The position numbers were made by a program, and so were the translations under genes. Source: Ctenopharyngodon idella (lineage: Eukaryota > Chordata > Actinopteri > Cypriniformes > Xenocyprididae). Taken from it: 64,000 nt of DNA. Shown here one piece after another: positions 28,101 through 38,458 of the stretch. The stretch is taken from NCBI RefSeq assembly GCF_019924925.1, contig NC_067236.1:6883001-6947000 (forward strand). Reading direction: 5' to 3'. Each line of letters starts with the position of its first letter. Position 1 is the first letter of the stretch. The notes below the pieces were generated by a model. It was not told where the DNA came from, made no database searches, and was given only the letters and a program-made list of their open reading frames with translations.

Positions 28101-30370
28101 GATCTTTACCTTCTCCCTTTGTTGTTTTCCCTCTCTATCAGGTTATGGTCTGCATTGTCATCGGGCGGTGATCACTCTCTGTAAACTGATTGGGATAGAG
28201 GATATGTACGCAAAAGTAGAAGGTTCGGTCAACCTCCTCAACATCACCAGGGCTCTCTTCCATGGCCTGGCCAATCAGGTGAGAGATTACAACAGTACCA
28301 TAGCCTATCAGATCAGTCCTTGTACATGTCTCAGTGGCTTGTTTTGATGTAGTGACCGTGATTTTGCCAAGTATGATGTTTACCTGCATCAACATCTTTG
28401 GTAGACTATTAACTATTTGCTTAAATAATAGCAGTATCTACTTAATGAAAAATACTTGCACGCCATTGTTGAAATTTTATGTTAATATTTAGCTGGTTTA
28501 AATAAAGTGTGTTCAATAACATATTTGTTTTTTCTGTTGTGTAGATTGCTGAGATTTAACTGGTAAATGTTACAGGTGTGATGAGATGGTTAGCTCACTA
28601 GACAAGACACAAGATTGCGTTCACAAAAACGAAACAAGATTTTTACACAGTATTTTTAAGAAATCCTCAATGATGAAATACATGACTAGATAAATAGTCT
28701 GCAGGTGCATTTGAAATGTTTTAACTAATCATCTTGTAATGAATGTCATTTCAGTTCTACTTTCTGAGTATGAATTATCATATGCAGTAAAAGATAACAA
28801 TACTCAAGCACTGTAAAAGGTTTTGCCATAAACTCAACTGACTGGTTTCTCTCATGTATGATTTCATATGAGTCTCTTCAGACCTTAGAACTTTACATAA
28901 TTTATGAGCTTCTACAACTTTTGACCTACACAGCCCAGCCTAAGATAGTCTTCATATTGGGAGATATTTGCATCAGGGAGCCACTTTCAAAATGCAGGGT
29001 ATTGAAATGTTTTACTTTCGCAATCGCGAGCACTTTGTGAATAGGGAGTGGCGGTGCTGAGCGTGCATTCTACAAGATGAGACATTTGTCAGATGCTTAG
29101 GCTCTGTTGAGCAATGAATCCTCCGCTATGGTCTTGTCAGTCATCTTGTCACTTACTCTCGTCATGTGATCAGTGAACTCTTATTCCTGCTGCACTACAT
29201 ACGACTCTGCTGCTTGTGTTGGATGAGCTGGATGAAATTGAAGCGATCGTTATCCAACTGAATTAATGGTTTTTATTTCTATAAAAAGCAAATTGACAGT
29301 GAAGGCATAATGTAAATGTAGCAGTGGCATATTCTATCCTAATTTCACCCTCACACTCTATCATGGCAATATCACGAGACAGCTTTTCATCTCAACGAGA
29401 AATGGCACGAGATCTCGTCACACCCCTAGTAATTATGGATATTGACTAATGAAATTTTGATGTCATGATAGCCCTAGTACTACCCCCTATCCCTACCCCA
29501 ACCATTAATTACCTCTAAAGTCAGAAACGTATTATGGGTAAATAACAATGTTGTTCAAGCCCCTACTCCATTCTTTACTCTAACACTAAAATCAGATTGA
29601 TGGTTGATGGGAATGTTGTTCCAGGAACATACTGAAGTGGTGGCGCCAGTCATCTATTTAAAACTGTGTAAGCTCTCACAACAAGATGTTATTGTGCAGT
29701 CATTTTAAAGTAATTTATCTTAAAATAAACTAGCAGAAGGTGAATTATTTAATCTGAAATGCTACTCAAATGTGCGATCAAAGCAAAAAAGTATTAGTAT
29801 ACTTTTTTTTTTTTAAAGCTCTAATGTTCACCTGCACCTGTAGCTGGGTTTGATAACCAGCAACTATATAAAGAAACAAACGGAAAGAGTTCAGGCTAAA
29901 TCCATGTAATTCCAGTCATCACTGCAATCCTGAGTCCTCACTGATTGGATCCCAGAAAAAGTGTGAATTGTGCAGGGAGAGAGAGGGATCACTACAGACT
30001 AATCCATTGTTCACTTGGACCTTAAGTTTGCATGATCACAGGAAACTAAGGACCCTGTAAACTGTCCATCACTGTTTTTTGTTTTTTTGTTTGTTTTTTG
30101 TTTTTCAGGCTTGTAACTGACTTCCTCTCCCCTGTCTCTCTACAGGAGACTCATCAGAATCTAGCTGATAAAAAGCAGCTGAATGTAGTGGAGTTCAGGG
30201 CCGAACAGGGCCCTCTGCCCATCGTGGTGGCGCGACCGCAGCTCGGTGCCCGTAAGGAACCTGAAGTGGAGGACGATGTGCCCAACACGCGTCTGCACTG
30301 GGCTGACGTGAAGGCCGCACAGGGCGTTAAGAGATCAGTGTGGGCAGGGGTTAAAAGAACCATCTGGTGA
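4500..30370 (+). CDS. mrps5: mrps5: mitochondrial small-subunit ribosomal protein uS5m, 11 coding exons
   Basis: Coding exons are 4500-4548, 10829-10957, 14115-14240, 17727-17960, 18679-18713, 24693-24783, 25751-25797, 26071-26128, 27053-27115, 28142-28278 and 30146-30370. All introns are GT-AG and the phases join without a break: 1194 nt, 397 residues plus TGA. The human protein is about 430 residues. The start MAAVTRLCC begins an Arg-rich, acid-poor stretch that fits a mitochondrial targeting peptide. Residues about 60-70 read LTADELWRG, as in vertebrate MRPS5. The S5 double-stranded-RNA-binding-like domain is at about 189-251 (ALVAVGNGNGVAGFALGKA), and the S5 C-terminal domain at about 257-323 (GYGLHCHRAV, then MYAKVEGSVN). 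The vertebrate-specific tail ends VKRSVWAGVKRTIW. Bacterial S5 helps form the mRNA entry site and affects decoding fidelity. uS5m takes the same place in the mitoribosome. Identification rests on remembered family sequence and is firm. Confidence 0.96.
5919..7742. mobile_element. Non-autonomous hAT element, copy 1 (nested)
   Basis: Bounded by the 8-bp TSD GTCAAAGC (5911-5918 and 7743-7750). The ends are TAGAGGTCGACCGATATATC and, inverted, ATATCGGTCGATCTCTA. Subterminal regions are full of ATATCGGCC motifs. It is nearly identical to 11524-13443 but lacks about 100 internal bases around 7253-7272. The short open frames within it are not recognisable proteins. Confidence 0.92.
7773..8284. mobile_element. 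Short hAT MITE nested in the outer element
   Basis: Ends are TAGGGCTGCATGATTATGAC and, inverted, TTAATTGTGCAGCCCTA. They are flanked by CCTGCTGA (7765-7772) and CCTGCTGG (8285-8292), a 7-of-8 TSD. No coding capacity; the interior is AT-rich with poly-A and poly-T runs. Confidence 0.85.
9272..10357. mobile_element. Non-autonomous hAT element in mrps5 intron 1
   Basis: An identical 8-bp TSD ATCTTAGA lies at 9264-9271 and 10358-10365. The ends are TAGGGATGCACCAATGTATT and, inverted, ATATCGGTGCATCCCTA. It sits 36 bases after the previous hAT TSD. No transposase frame is seen. Confidence 0.9.
11524..13443. mobile_element. Non-autonomous hAT element, copy 2, in mrps5 intron 2
   Basis: An identical 8-bp TSD GTTGTTCC lies at 11516-11523 and 13444-13451. 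It belongs to the same family as 5919-7742 and is nearly identical base for base, so both moved recently. This copy keeps about 100 extra bases (around 12854-12976), including an AT dinucleotide run that is reduced in copy 1. Confidence 0.93.
14387..14775. repeat. Dispersed cyprinid repeat, 'GTTCAAAAG' family, decayed copy
   Basis: It shares the phrases ACCAAAGCTGCAATTATTTT, TTTTCAGGATTCTTTGA and AAAAGAACAGCATTGATTTA with the copies at about 20693-21100 and 26478-26947. It lies in mrps5 intron 3. No coding function. Confidence 0.7.
15037..17236. mobile_element. hAT element in mrps5 intron 3, split by a second hAT
   Basis: The ends TAGAGCTGCACAATT and (inverted) CAGAGCTGCAAGATT are flanked by GTCTGCAT (15029-15036) and GTCTGCTT (17237-17244), a 7-of-8 TSD. 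Its interior (GAATGATTCAATG, then GCCACCTACTGGTG) matches the unsplit copy at about 30990-31556. That copy shows where the inner element entered. Confidence 0.8.
15438..17061. mobile_element. hAT-like element nested in the previous one
   Basis: The ends TAGGGATGTGCATC and (inverted) TAGGTATGGTAA are imperfect. They are flanked by ATACATAT (15430-15437) and ATACCTAT (17062-17069). Subterminal repeats of GATACGAT and CGATGC are dense. The undisturbed relative near 31450 reads across this point without the insert. No transposase frame is recognised. Confidence 0.75.
19480..19690. repeat. Fragment of the 'GTTCAAAAG' repeat family, inverted
   Basis: The phrase GGATGTCACACTGAAGACTGG and the following AATGATGCC resemble 26720-26760 and, inverted, 20860-20890. 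It is in mrps5 intron 5 and is non-coding. Confidence 0.55.
20693..21105. repeat. Dispersed cyprinid repeat, 'GTTCAAAAG' family
   Basis: Begins TACTGTTCAAAAGTACTG and ends near AATCTAACCCTAAAAAATG, in mrps5 intron 5. The middle (TTCAGCATCATTACTCCAG) matches the other copies. Long T and A runs interrupt it. Confidence 0.65.
24498..24543. repeat. (GA)n microsatellite
   Basis: An uninterrupted GA dinucleotide run of about 45 bases within mrps5 intron 5, 150 bases before exon 6. Confidence 0.95.
25099..25473. mobile_element. Tc1/mariner-like MITE in mrps5 intron 6
   Basis: The left end AGTCAAACCAAAAATTATTC is mirrored by AATAAATTTTGGTTTGACT at the right. An extra internal copy CCAAAAATTATTCAGACAC lies at about 25275. 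There is no coding sequence. The right flank begins GTATAT and the left flank is a GA microsatellite, so a TA target cannot be confirmed. Confidence 0.75.
25586..25623 (+). repeat. Partial copy of the mrps5 exon 7 acceptor and exon start
   Basis: A 38-base stretch here is identical to 25730-25767, which carries the pyrimidine tract, the AG and the first 17 bases of exon 7. The upstream copy keeps CTCTGCAG and GGTTTGCACTGGGGAAA, then runs into unrelated sequence (ATATGCAC). It is a decoy acceptor 144 bases before the real one. If used, the reading frame from it would include intronic sequence before the true exon. Confidence 0.85.
26478..26947. mobile_element. Full copy of the 'GTTCAAAAG' inverted-repeat element in intron 8
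   Basis: It opens with ACTACCGTTCAAAAGTTTGG and closes with CCAAACTTTTGAACAGTA, so the ends are terminal inverted repeats. Relatives are at 14387, 19480 and 20693. It is non-coding. Confidence 0.8.
27725..27945. repeat. Dispersed cyprinid repeat in mrps5 intron 9
   Basis: The phrases TGTCATTCCAAACCTGTATG, TTCTTCAAAATATCTTCTC and ATGACAGAATTTTCATTTTG are the conserved ends of a repeat related to the 40457 copy and to 62950-63115. It is non-coding. Confidence 0.65.
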
Positions 30371-30642
30371 TCTGAATGGTGATGTCCTGCTAAAACACAC
30401 TGCAGGCTGACTCTCTAATACAGAACTGACAACCGTTTGCTGGGGAGAGTGTTGGGGCAAGTGCTTGGATTGGAACCATGCTGCTAAACTACCATTTCAC
30501 CAAACAGTAAAAGTCCAGAAGTGCTACATACCCCCAGAAATGAGTGTTGATGTGTCGCTAACCCATGAAAGAGGAGCGTGGAAGTGAATGAGTAGACTTT
30601 GTTCTCACTTACCTACACATGACTTATAACTTTAAAAGCACC

Positions 30643-30659
30643 AATAAATCTACAATAAA
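30643..30659 (+). terminator. mrps5: mrps5 polyadenylation signals
   Basis: Two AATAAA hexamers (30643-30648 and 30654-30659) lie about 275-290 bases after the mrps5 stop. They are followed by a T-rich stretch (TTTTGTTTTATTG). The same pair is preserved in the duplicated copy near 42023-42039. This gives a short 3' UTR ending about 1.8 kb before the end of the convergent mal gene. Confidence 0.7.
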
Positions 30660-30989
30660 ACCACCTTACACGTCAGCTTTTGTTTTATTGTATAAAAAGA
30701 TGTATGCACAGAATGCGTTTTTTCGTTTAAAAATGTGTGAGATGCTACAAACAATGGGAGCACAATAATCAAACGTGTCCATTAAGTACATATTTCCATA
30801 GAAAAACAATTGAGAGGCAGCACAGTGAAATGCAAAAAATGCATTCTGTGTGATTAGTCCCTTATATAGTTCATCACTGTTTTACTCTATATGCAACGAT
30901 TTGCACACACACTTAGCTGACACAATAATCAAATGCAAAGGTAGATTTGAGAGGTCTCATGTGCTTTATTTGAATGAACAACAAAACGC

Positions 30990-31556
30990 CAATATGGATT
31001 AATTTCTGATGTTGCTCGGAGATCATGATTCTCCCATGAACAGACTACTAAACAAACAACTAAATAAAATAACATGTAATTTACTACAGGCTCTGACAAA
31101 ATGTTAATTGCTACAGTCAATTAAAAAATTGAATGAATGATTCAGTTACAGTACTTAGATTGTTTCATTACTGGATGAATCTGTGTTTTTTTAAACGAAT
31201 CTTTTGAATGAATGATTCAATGTCAAATACATTTTTAACAGTCACTTGTCGCCATCTGGTGGCGTAACGATGTAATCGATATAATCGTTATTTGAAGCGC
31301 CATACTTTGTAAATATGATTTATTTTGATCGCAGTGTTTATATCCGAACTATAAAATTTAATCCCAGTTCTTCTATGATAATATGAATATTTGTAACACA
31401 GAAATATAAATACTGTGTCGAAAGACAGGCTGTTTGTGAAGCTGTTTCATACCTATAGATTTGAATGTTCCTTGTGTGATTTTGTAAAGGGTTAGCTAAT
31501 AGACACGTGTGTGTTTGAATCGAGATCACAGTCTTTTAACGATTAATCGTTCAGCC
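30990..31556. repeat. hAT-family repeat between mrps5 and mal A
   Basis: It is related to the outer element at 15037-17236: shared GAATGAATGATTCAATG, GCCATCTGGTGGCGTAACG and an end AACGATTAATCGTTCAGCCC. The left boundary is blurred. It occupies part of the mrps5-mal spacer and is present at the same place in the duplicate (about 42370-42936), so it predates the duplication. Confidence 0.65.
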
Positions 31557-32517
31557 CAGGTAATAACAGCTCAGTTTCTATATCATCATTCCGAAACTAT
31601 TGCCAATGATAGTTTGACTGTTAAATGTGAGTGCTTGAGTGTCTTTTATGTTAAAATGCATATTTTCTCTGTGATATCTGGATTCTCAGAGTATGTCCTT
31701 CACCAGGACTTCTTATTTTATTTTATTTTTTTTTACATATTTTAAATGTGTATTCTTCTCTCTCTTTTTTTAATCCAATTTATCAGCTTGCTTGCTTTAT
31801 TTTATTCATACAATACAACATTCTTACTGGGACTTGCCTACCTTGAGGTCAACTGCATTGATTGTGTGTGAAAGAGTATACCCTATAGGGTTCAGCTACA
31901 CACACCAGCTGGATGTGGGACTTTCCCTACATTACTAGAAAGTTCAGACACTTAAATACTACTCTGAAAAGCTTTTCTCTCACATGCAAGAAATGCATTC
32001 AACATCAGTAAATATTGAGACTGTAATTGACATATTTGCCTGAATGAAAATGTATAATCTATATAGTCATATTTACAAGGCCGTACACAATCAGACTCAG
32101 GAATTAATTACACATGTAATTCTGTGTAGTTCATATTCTTTTATTAAAATATTATGTTTATTTTGTTTAGTAGCTAAATATACAAAAATTGATTTATCTG
32201 TTACAAAGATACAAGAAGTATACAAAAACCCATGTTGTTTCTTCATCTGCATCGACACTGAGCGTCATCTTTCTAGTACAGATACCATTTTATAAAAGTT
32301 TCCCTCCTCCCAAATATAAGAAAGCATAATCATTACAGAAGCAATAAGGTCAAAACAATCTATGAAAAGTGGGATTATTCCATCATGATTGCTGTGGTTT
32401 TTGAGTAGAACGCGCTCAGGACTGACCCCTGAGATTCGTCTTTCTCAGCCCCAGTGATTTTACAATGTTTATTTTCCATTTATGTCATAATGATTTCGTT
32501 TTGATCGAATTCTTTGA
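31557..32517. other. mal: Spacer 3' of mrps5 and mal A; mal 3' UTR side
   Basis: No gene is evident. On the minus strand this is the mal A 3' UTR and downstream sequence. AATAAA hexamers in that direction are found at about 32468 and again further on. The matching stretch of copy 2 is 42937-43899. I cannot decide which hexamer is used. Confidence 0.5.
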
Positions 32518-35500
32518 TTAGAAGGATTTCCACCGTGCAGCAGAAAGGACGCAGTGGATGAAGTAAAGCAATGTGGCAATATACGAGAACACCTGAGGGG
32601 GAGAGGACAAAAAATCAGTCAAACATCTGAACACTAAACAATGGACATTCATTTTTAGATTAGCTAAAGATTACATATAACAGTGTTTATGAATGATTAA
32701 TATTTTTAAAGGATAACTTTGAGTGAGCATTAGATGATGTTAATCTAAATATAAAAATGGAGGAAATGAGCATGAAAAAAAGAAAACTATACAATATCAA
32801 TAGATAGCAACAAAGTGTGTGTATTTTGTGCTTACCACAGCTGCAATGTCGATTTGATAGTACTTAAAGGGATAGGTACCACCTGCAGTATAAACTTTCA
32901 TGTTCAAGGTCACATAGGCCAGGATCACCGAGGCGCTCAGATAGAACGTTACAGCAATAAGGTGATAAATAAAGTCCTGCACACAGAAGACATCATCAAA
33001 GCCAGTTCGTTTGATATAGAGAGAGTTAGAGATCCTTGAAATTATTCTAGGTTACAACTTTTTTCCAGTGTATGTTTTAGTGTGCCACCCTGGGATTTTT
33101 AAGGTCCCCTTCTGGCCACACGAGGCTGAATCCAGCTTCTTATTCGCAGCTTCTTCCACCTTAAAAGACGCGATGCTTCCGCGTTTGTAGCTTCTTATTC
33201 ACGCTGAACTTAGGGACAGTGCGGTTTTCTTTTTCGCGCTTTTTTAAGAGATTGTGTTGCTTTTTGTGTCTATTTTCAGAATTAAAGGAAAATAAACTAT
33301 TTTGAAATGCAAATAACACTGATATATATGCGAAAATAGACCGCAAAAAATATAAAGGCACATAAAATATAATTATAGTATTCTTTGTTTATTGAACATG
33401 TCAAGCTCAACTTAAAGGACCGTGTGATTTTTCTTTTATTCACGCTTTTTAGGGACCATGTTATTATTGTCTATTTTCAGAAAAAAATAATAAACTATTC
33501 TGAAACGTAAACAACACTGAAATATCAGTGAAAATTACTGTTAAATTACAAAGGTATATGAAAAACAATTACATCATTCTTATTGCACGTTGTCCTTTGA
33601 ATGCATTAATGAATCAATTGAATAAAAAAAACAATTCAAGCAAATATTACAGATTTCAATATCACAAGGTAACTAGAGACTATACCAGCTCCAGCTTGGA
33701 TCCAGCCTCTTATGAAGATTTCAGATGAAGGACTCCAGAACATCATCAAACATGGATGATTATACAGAATGATCATGTTATCATTGCTTTGCATGCACAC
33801 TACTTTTGCTTAAAAGAAGTAAATACTACAACTGTACTTTCTGATATCATGTCATAAAAGAAGACTATTGTGTTTTTGGTATAGCGCCTCCAATTGGGCC
33901 AATGATGCAATTCGACCTGTTACTTTGTCACATCTGTCAAATTCATAGATCCATAACTTCATAATGCTACAATAAAATTGTCCATAATTTTGGATGGTGA
34001 CATTCAAGTGCATTGGGAATAAGGCCCGAGTGCAACTTTTAACGCACCCTCAAAGGCAGCTGAGATATAGCGCCTCCAATTGGGCCAATAATGCAATTTC
34101 TCCTGTAACTGTATTGTCAAATCTGTCAAATTTATGGGTCCGTAACGTCGTAATGCTACAGTAAAAATGTCTGAACACGTGAATGGTGACAGGCAATTGC
34201 CCTGGAAAGAAGGCCTCGGTGAAACTTTTAACGCACCCTTAACATTAGCTGAGATATAGCACCCCCAACTGGGCCAACGATGCAATCGCTCTTCTAACTG
34301 TACTGTCTGTCACGCTTTGTCAATTTCATGAGTCCGTAACATCATAACGCTAGAGTAAAAATGTCTAAAAATTTGAATGATGATAGTCAAGCACCCCAAA
34401 TGGGCCAACAATGTGATGGCTCTCCAAACTGTAGTGTGAGATTGGGTCCATAACTGTGCCATTTTGAAGTTTCAGTTCAATGGAATTCAATTCACATTCA
34501 CTTGTATAACGCTTTTCACTATACATATTTCAAAAGCAGCATTACAGCAAATTCATGTTTCTATGTGACAAAAACACAATAGTCTTCTTTTATGAGATGA
34601 TATCAGAAAGTACAGTTGTAAGATAGTACAAATTGTAGTATTTACTTCTTTTAAGCAAAAGTAGTGTGCATGCAAAGCAATGATAACATGATCATTCTGT
34701 ATATGTTTGATGATGTTCTGGAGTCCTTCATCTGAAAGCTGGTATAGTCTCTAGTTACCTTGTACCTTGTACTCGTTACATCAGAAGAAGAATGGCATCT
34801 ACGCTAATATTAGTCTTTCTGTTTATCCCGAGGTTCACCGTAGTCAACCGGATCCGGGCTGTATCCAGGTGAGACCAAGGACCTGCACCTTGACACGACC
34901 ACAACGCAGCCCTGACGTATCAGCAGAGATTAAGTCAACTAGATCATCCACTGTGAGGGCCTCATCGACACGACAGCCACGACACAGTTCCTCAACAACC
35001 GTCCATACCGGCGTGATCCTCAATACGATCCTCAGTTGGATGGAACTGAAATAAATACTTTTAATGTTGCGATCCTATTGGACTTATGATAGCAACCTGA
35101 ATTGTAACAAAGCACTGTTGGCCAGAGGAGAACTGGCACCCCGACTAAGCCTGGTTTCTCCCAAGGTTTTTTTCTCCATTTTAACACCAATTTGCCACTT
35201 GTCTGCCACCTAATGTCACCTGATGGAGTTTGGGTTCCTTGTCGCTGTCGCCTCTGGCTTGCTTAGTTGGGGACACTTGACTTGACATTTGATATTCAAC
35301 AGTGCTTTGATCTGCCTGCATTGACACTATTCTTTAAGAGCTGCTGTGCAGCCAAACAATGTACCAGTTATCAATGTAAAGCTGCTTTGACACAATCTAC
35401 ATTGTAAAAAGCGCTATATAAATAAAGGTGACTTGACTTGCCTTGACTTGTGATATTGAAATCTGTAATATTTGCTTAAATTACTTTTTTTATTCAATTG

Positions 35501-36054
35501 ATTCATTAATGCATTCAAAGGACAACATGCAATAAGAATGATGTAATTGTTTTTTATATACCTTTGTAATTTAACAGTAATTTTCACTAATATTTCGGTG
35601 TTATTTACGTTTCAGAATAGTTTATTATTTTTTTCTGAAAATAGACAATAATAACATGGTCCCTAAAAAGCGTGAATAAAAGAAAAATCACACGGTCCTT
35701 TAAGTTGAGCTGATGACGTTCAATAAACAAAGAATACTATAATTATATTTTATGTGCCTTTATATTTTTTGCAGTCTATTTTCACTGATATATCAGTGTT
35801 ATTTGCATTTCAAAATAGTTTATTTTCCTTTAATTCTGAAAATAGACACAAAAAGCAACAAAATCCCTTAAAAAAACGCGAAAAAGAAAACCGCACTGTC
35901 CCTAAGTTCAGCGTGAATAAGAAGCTACAAACGCGGAAGCATCGCGTCTTTTAAGGTGGACCGGACAGCGTCAATAAGAAGCTGAGAATAAGAAGCTGGA
36001 TTCAGCCTCGTTCTGGCCACCCCATTAAAAATTTCTTAGAGGCGCTAATCGCAC

Positions 36055-36085
<31 letters not shown>

Positions 36086-37418
36086 GAGACACTATAATTT
36101 GTTCTCTGCTCACCGCTGTAGCCCAGCCGCTGCTGTTTTTGTGCCCTCCGCAGGCGAAGATGATGAGCCAGAGGAAGGTCATCACAAAGCAGAAGACTGA
36201 TACAAACATCACCCATCCCTGAGGGTTGTTTGGTTGAATAAGTGTGGACGCCACCAGGATCCATACTAACCCTCCAAATACCTGTAAAAAACAAACACAA
36301 ACACATGCAAACTCAGTATTGTAATTTGCGCATACCCATAGTGCAACCAACCAAATAACCAGACTAGACCTTTCAGTTTAGATAATTAGCCGGTTAACAC
36401 ACTCATTCTCATTACCACACATGTTAATGATAAACTCACTCCACATAACACAACATGTACACAACACAAGCCCCAAGAGTTACTCTAGTCTCACGTCTGA
36501 GGCTGTGTCTCAATCAGCTCTCTAGCTTCCCTAGGTCGTGAATCAGTAGGTGTGTTCGACTTGAGGCACTGCGCAGACCGATTGGTGTATGGCATCAAAG
36601 TACAGTGAGAGCGATTAGAGAGCAGACGGGTCTGTATGCTTTCGAATCGCTCTTGCAGTACTTTAATGTCCTATACATCATCATCAATGAATAACAAATA
36701 TATATAGTGCTCTGGAATACTCAGTTCTGATTGGTTAATCGCTGCATCTAATTTCCAACGTCATCCATAGCATATCACCAAAGACTATAGAATAACACTT
36801 TAACTCTTAACGGGACTTTGATATCACCCACTCCCAGGCTGCGTTCCACCCCACTTTTAGACATGCACTCGCAAACTTCCCTAAGCACTTCCCCTCGGGG
36901 GAAACCCTGCCGCCATTTTGAAGTGCATTCCACTTCATGAAGTGGAGGAGGGAAGTTTATATGGACAGACCCTCGTCCCCTCGATTTTGACAGAGGGAGC
37001 AAGTCTACTCCGATGTGCACTTCAAGCAGCTCTATATCCCACAATTCAACTTTATTGTGACGTCACAACTGATCACGCTTAACTGAAGTGTATGATATAG
37101 GCCTATTAATTATTTTGAGAATGAATCACATAATAATGTATAATATATTATATTGAGATTTAAACACATAATACTTGTAGCTACCTTATGTTCACAGTCA
37201 AAGTTTATACTATTGATTTCTTTTTCGTTTGTGTAATTTTTTTTTTCTCCAACCGCTTATAGGATTTTCTCTAACAACTTATATGCATATAGAATGGTGC
37301 ATTAAACAAATTCATAAGTAAAAAAGGTTTTTAAATAATAAATCAGCCATGGTGAATTCCAAGTGATCAAGGGCTTAGTATGTTCCATTTAAACCTTATG
37401 CACGAATTCCGCCAGTAG

Positions 37419-37454
<36 letters not shown>

Positions 37455-38227
37455 GCCTAATGCATCAAACAATGAACAGACATAAGTTCCGCCAGTAGTG
37501 GGCACTCATGCAACGCAAGCAATGACGCACATCCGAGTACACGAGACGGATGGAAGATAGCGAGTGAAGGGCATAAAAATTTGGATTGGAACGCAGCCCT
37601 ATATCACCGTTTGTACATGCTACTTTCATAAACGCAACTGGCGCTAGTATCTCATTTATCGGTTGTAGTAAAAATGACATCAGATGACTCATCTTTGATA
37701 TTACTGTAATATTGTTGCAATGTTCGTCTTGTTGATAGGCTGATTGTTTTGTATTGTAGCTTAACAGATTTTTTTAGCAGAAGATTTAAGATACAGATAA
37801 GATTATAAAATTATTTAAACTCAAATCAATATTTCATGTCCACGTATATTTAGCCTACGCATTTTGGTTTTCTTTTTAATCTCTAAATATAAAAAATATA
37901 GGCTACATAAATAAGCAAATGTTTATTTTGTGATAATGACAGGCTGACTGCATTATGTATCTGGTATTTTTTTAATCACTAATAAATTTTAAAAATGCAT
38001 AAATAGCTAGACTAAACTAATGCTTATTTTGTGACAATGACAGACTGACTGTGCATTTGGTCCATGTATTTATTTAGGCTAGTTTTTTTTTTTATCTCTA
38101 AATAAATAAATAAATAGTTTTTATTTTGTCATAATGACAGACTGTGCAAACAATAATATTCTGAACAAAGACAAACCTAAACATGCGATGTGACCGTTCC
38201 TCTTACGATAACACATTATTCATGCAT

Positions 38228-38280
<53 letters not shown>

Positions 38281-38397
38281 ACACCAATGGATTATGGATT
38301 AATTTACTCTCACGACAAGAATCAAATACACACAAACGGGCACTATGCCATTTAGAGGTCATGATATTTAAGTAGCCACAAGTAGCCTAAATAAACT

Positions 38398-38458
<61 letters not shown>

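Larger units (their letters stand above)
33120..36011. mobile_element. Long-arm foldback transposon (MULE-like) in mal A intron 2
   Basis: Flanked by an identical 9-bp TSD TCTGGCCAC (33111-33119 and 36012-36020). The two arms are inverted copies of about 759 bases: left 33120-33878; right 34569-34763 plus 35448-36011, split by a later insertion. The ends are ACGAGGCTGAATCCAGC. A 9-bp TSD and long arms suggest Mutator-like, but no transposase is present, so the superfamily is an inference. The same spot in mal B (about 44624-44634) is an empty site, so the insertion followed the duplication. Confidence 0.88.

Noticed and set aside
30098..30145. Extension of mrps5 exon 11 upstream as part of a 90-residue frame
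   Set aside because: This is the end of intron 10 (pyrimidine tract and CTCTACAG); the extension would break the exon 10 junction.
33876..34440. Regular 185-base repeats considered as a CRISPR-like array
   Set aside because: The units are long, contiguous and diverged with no spacer pattern, in a vertebrate transposon; this is a satellite-like core.
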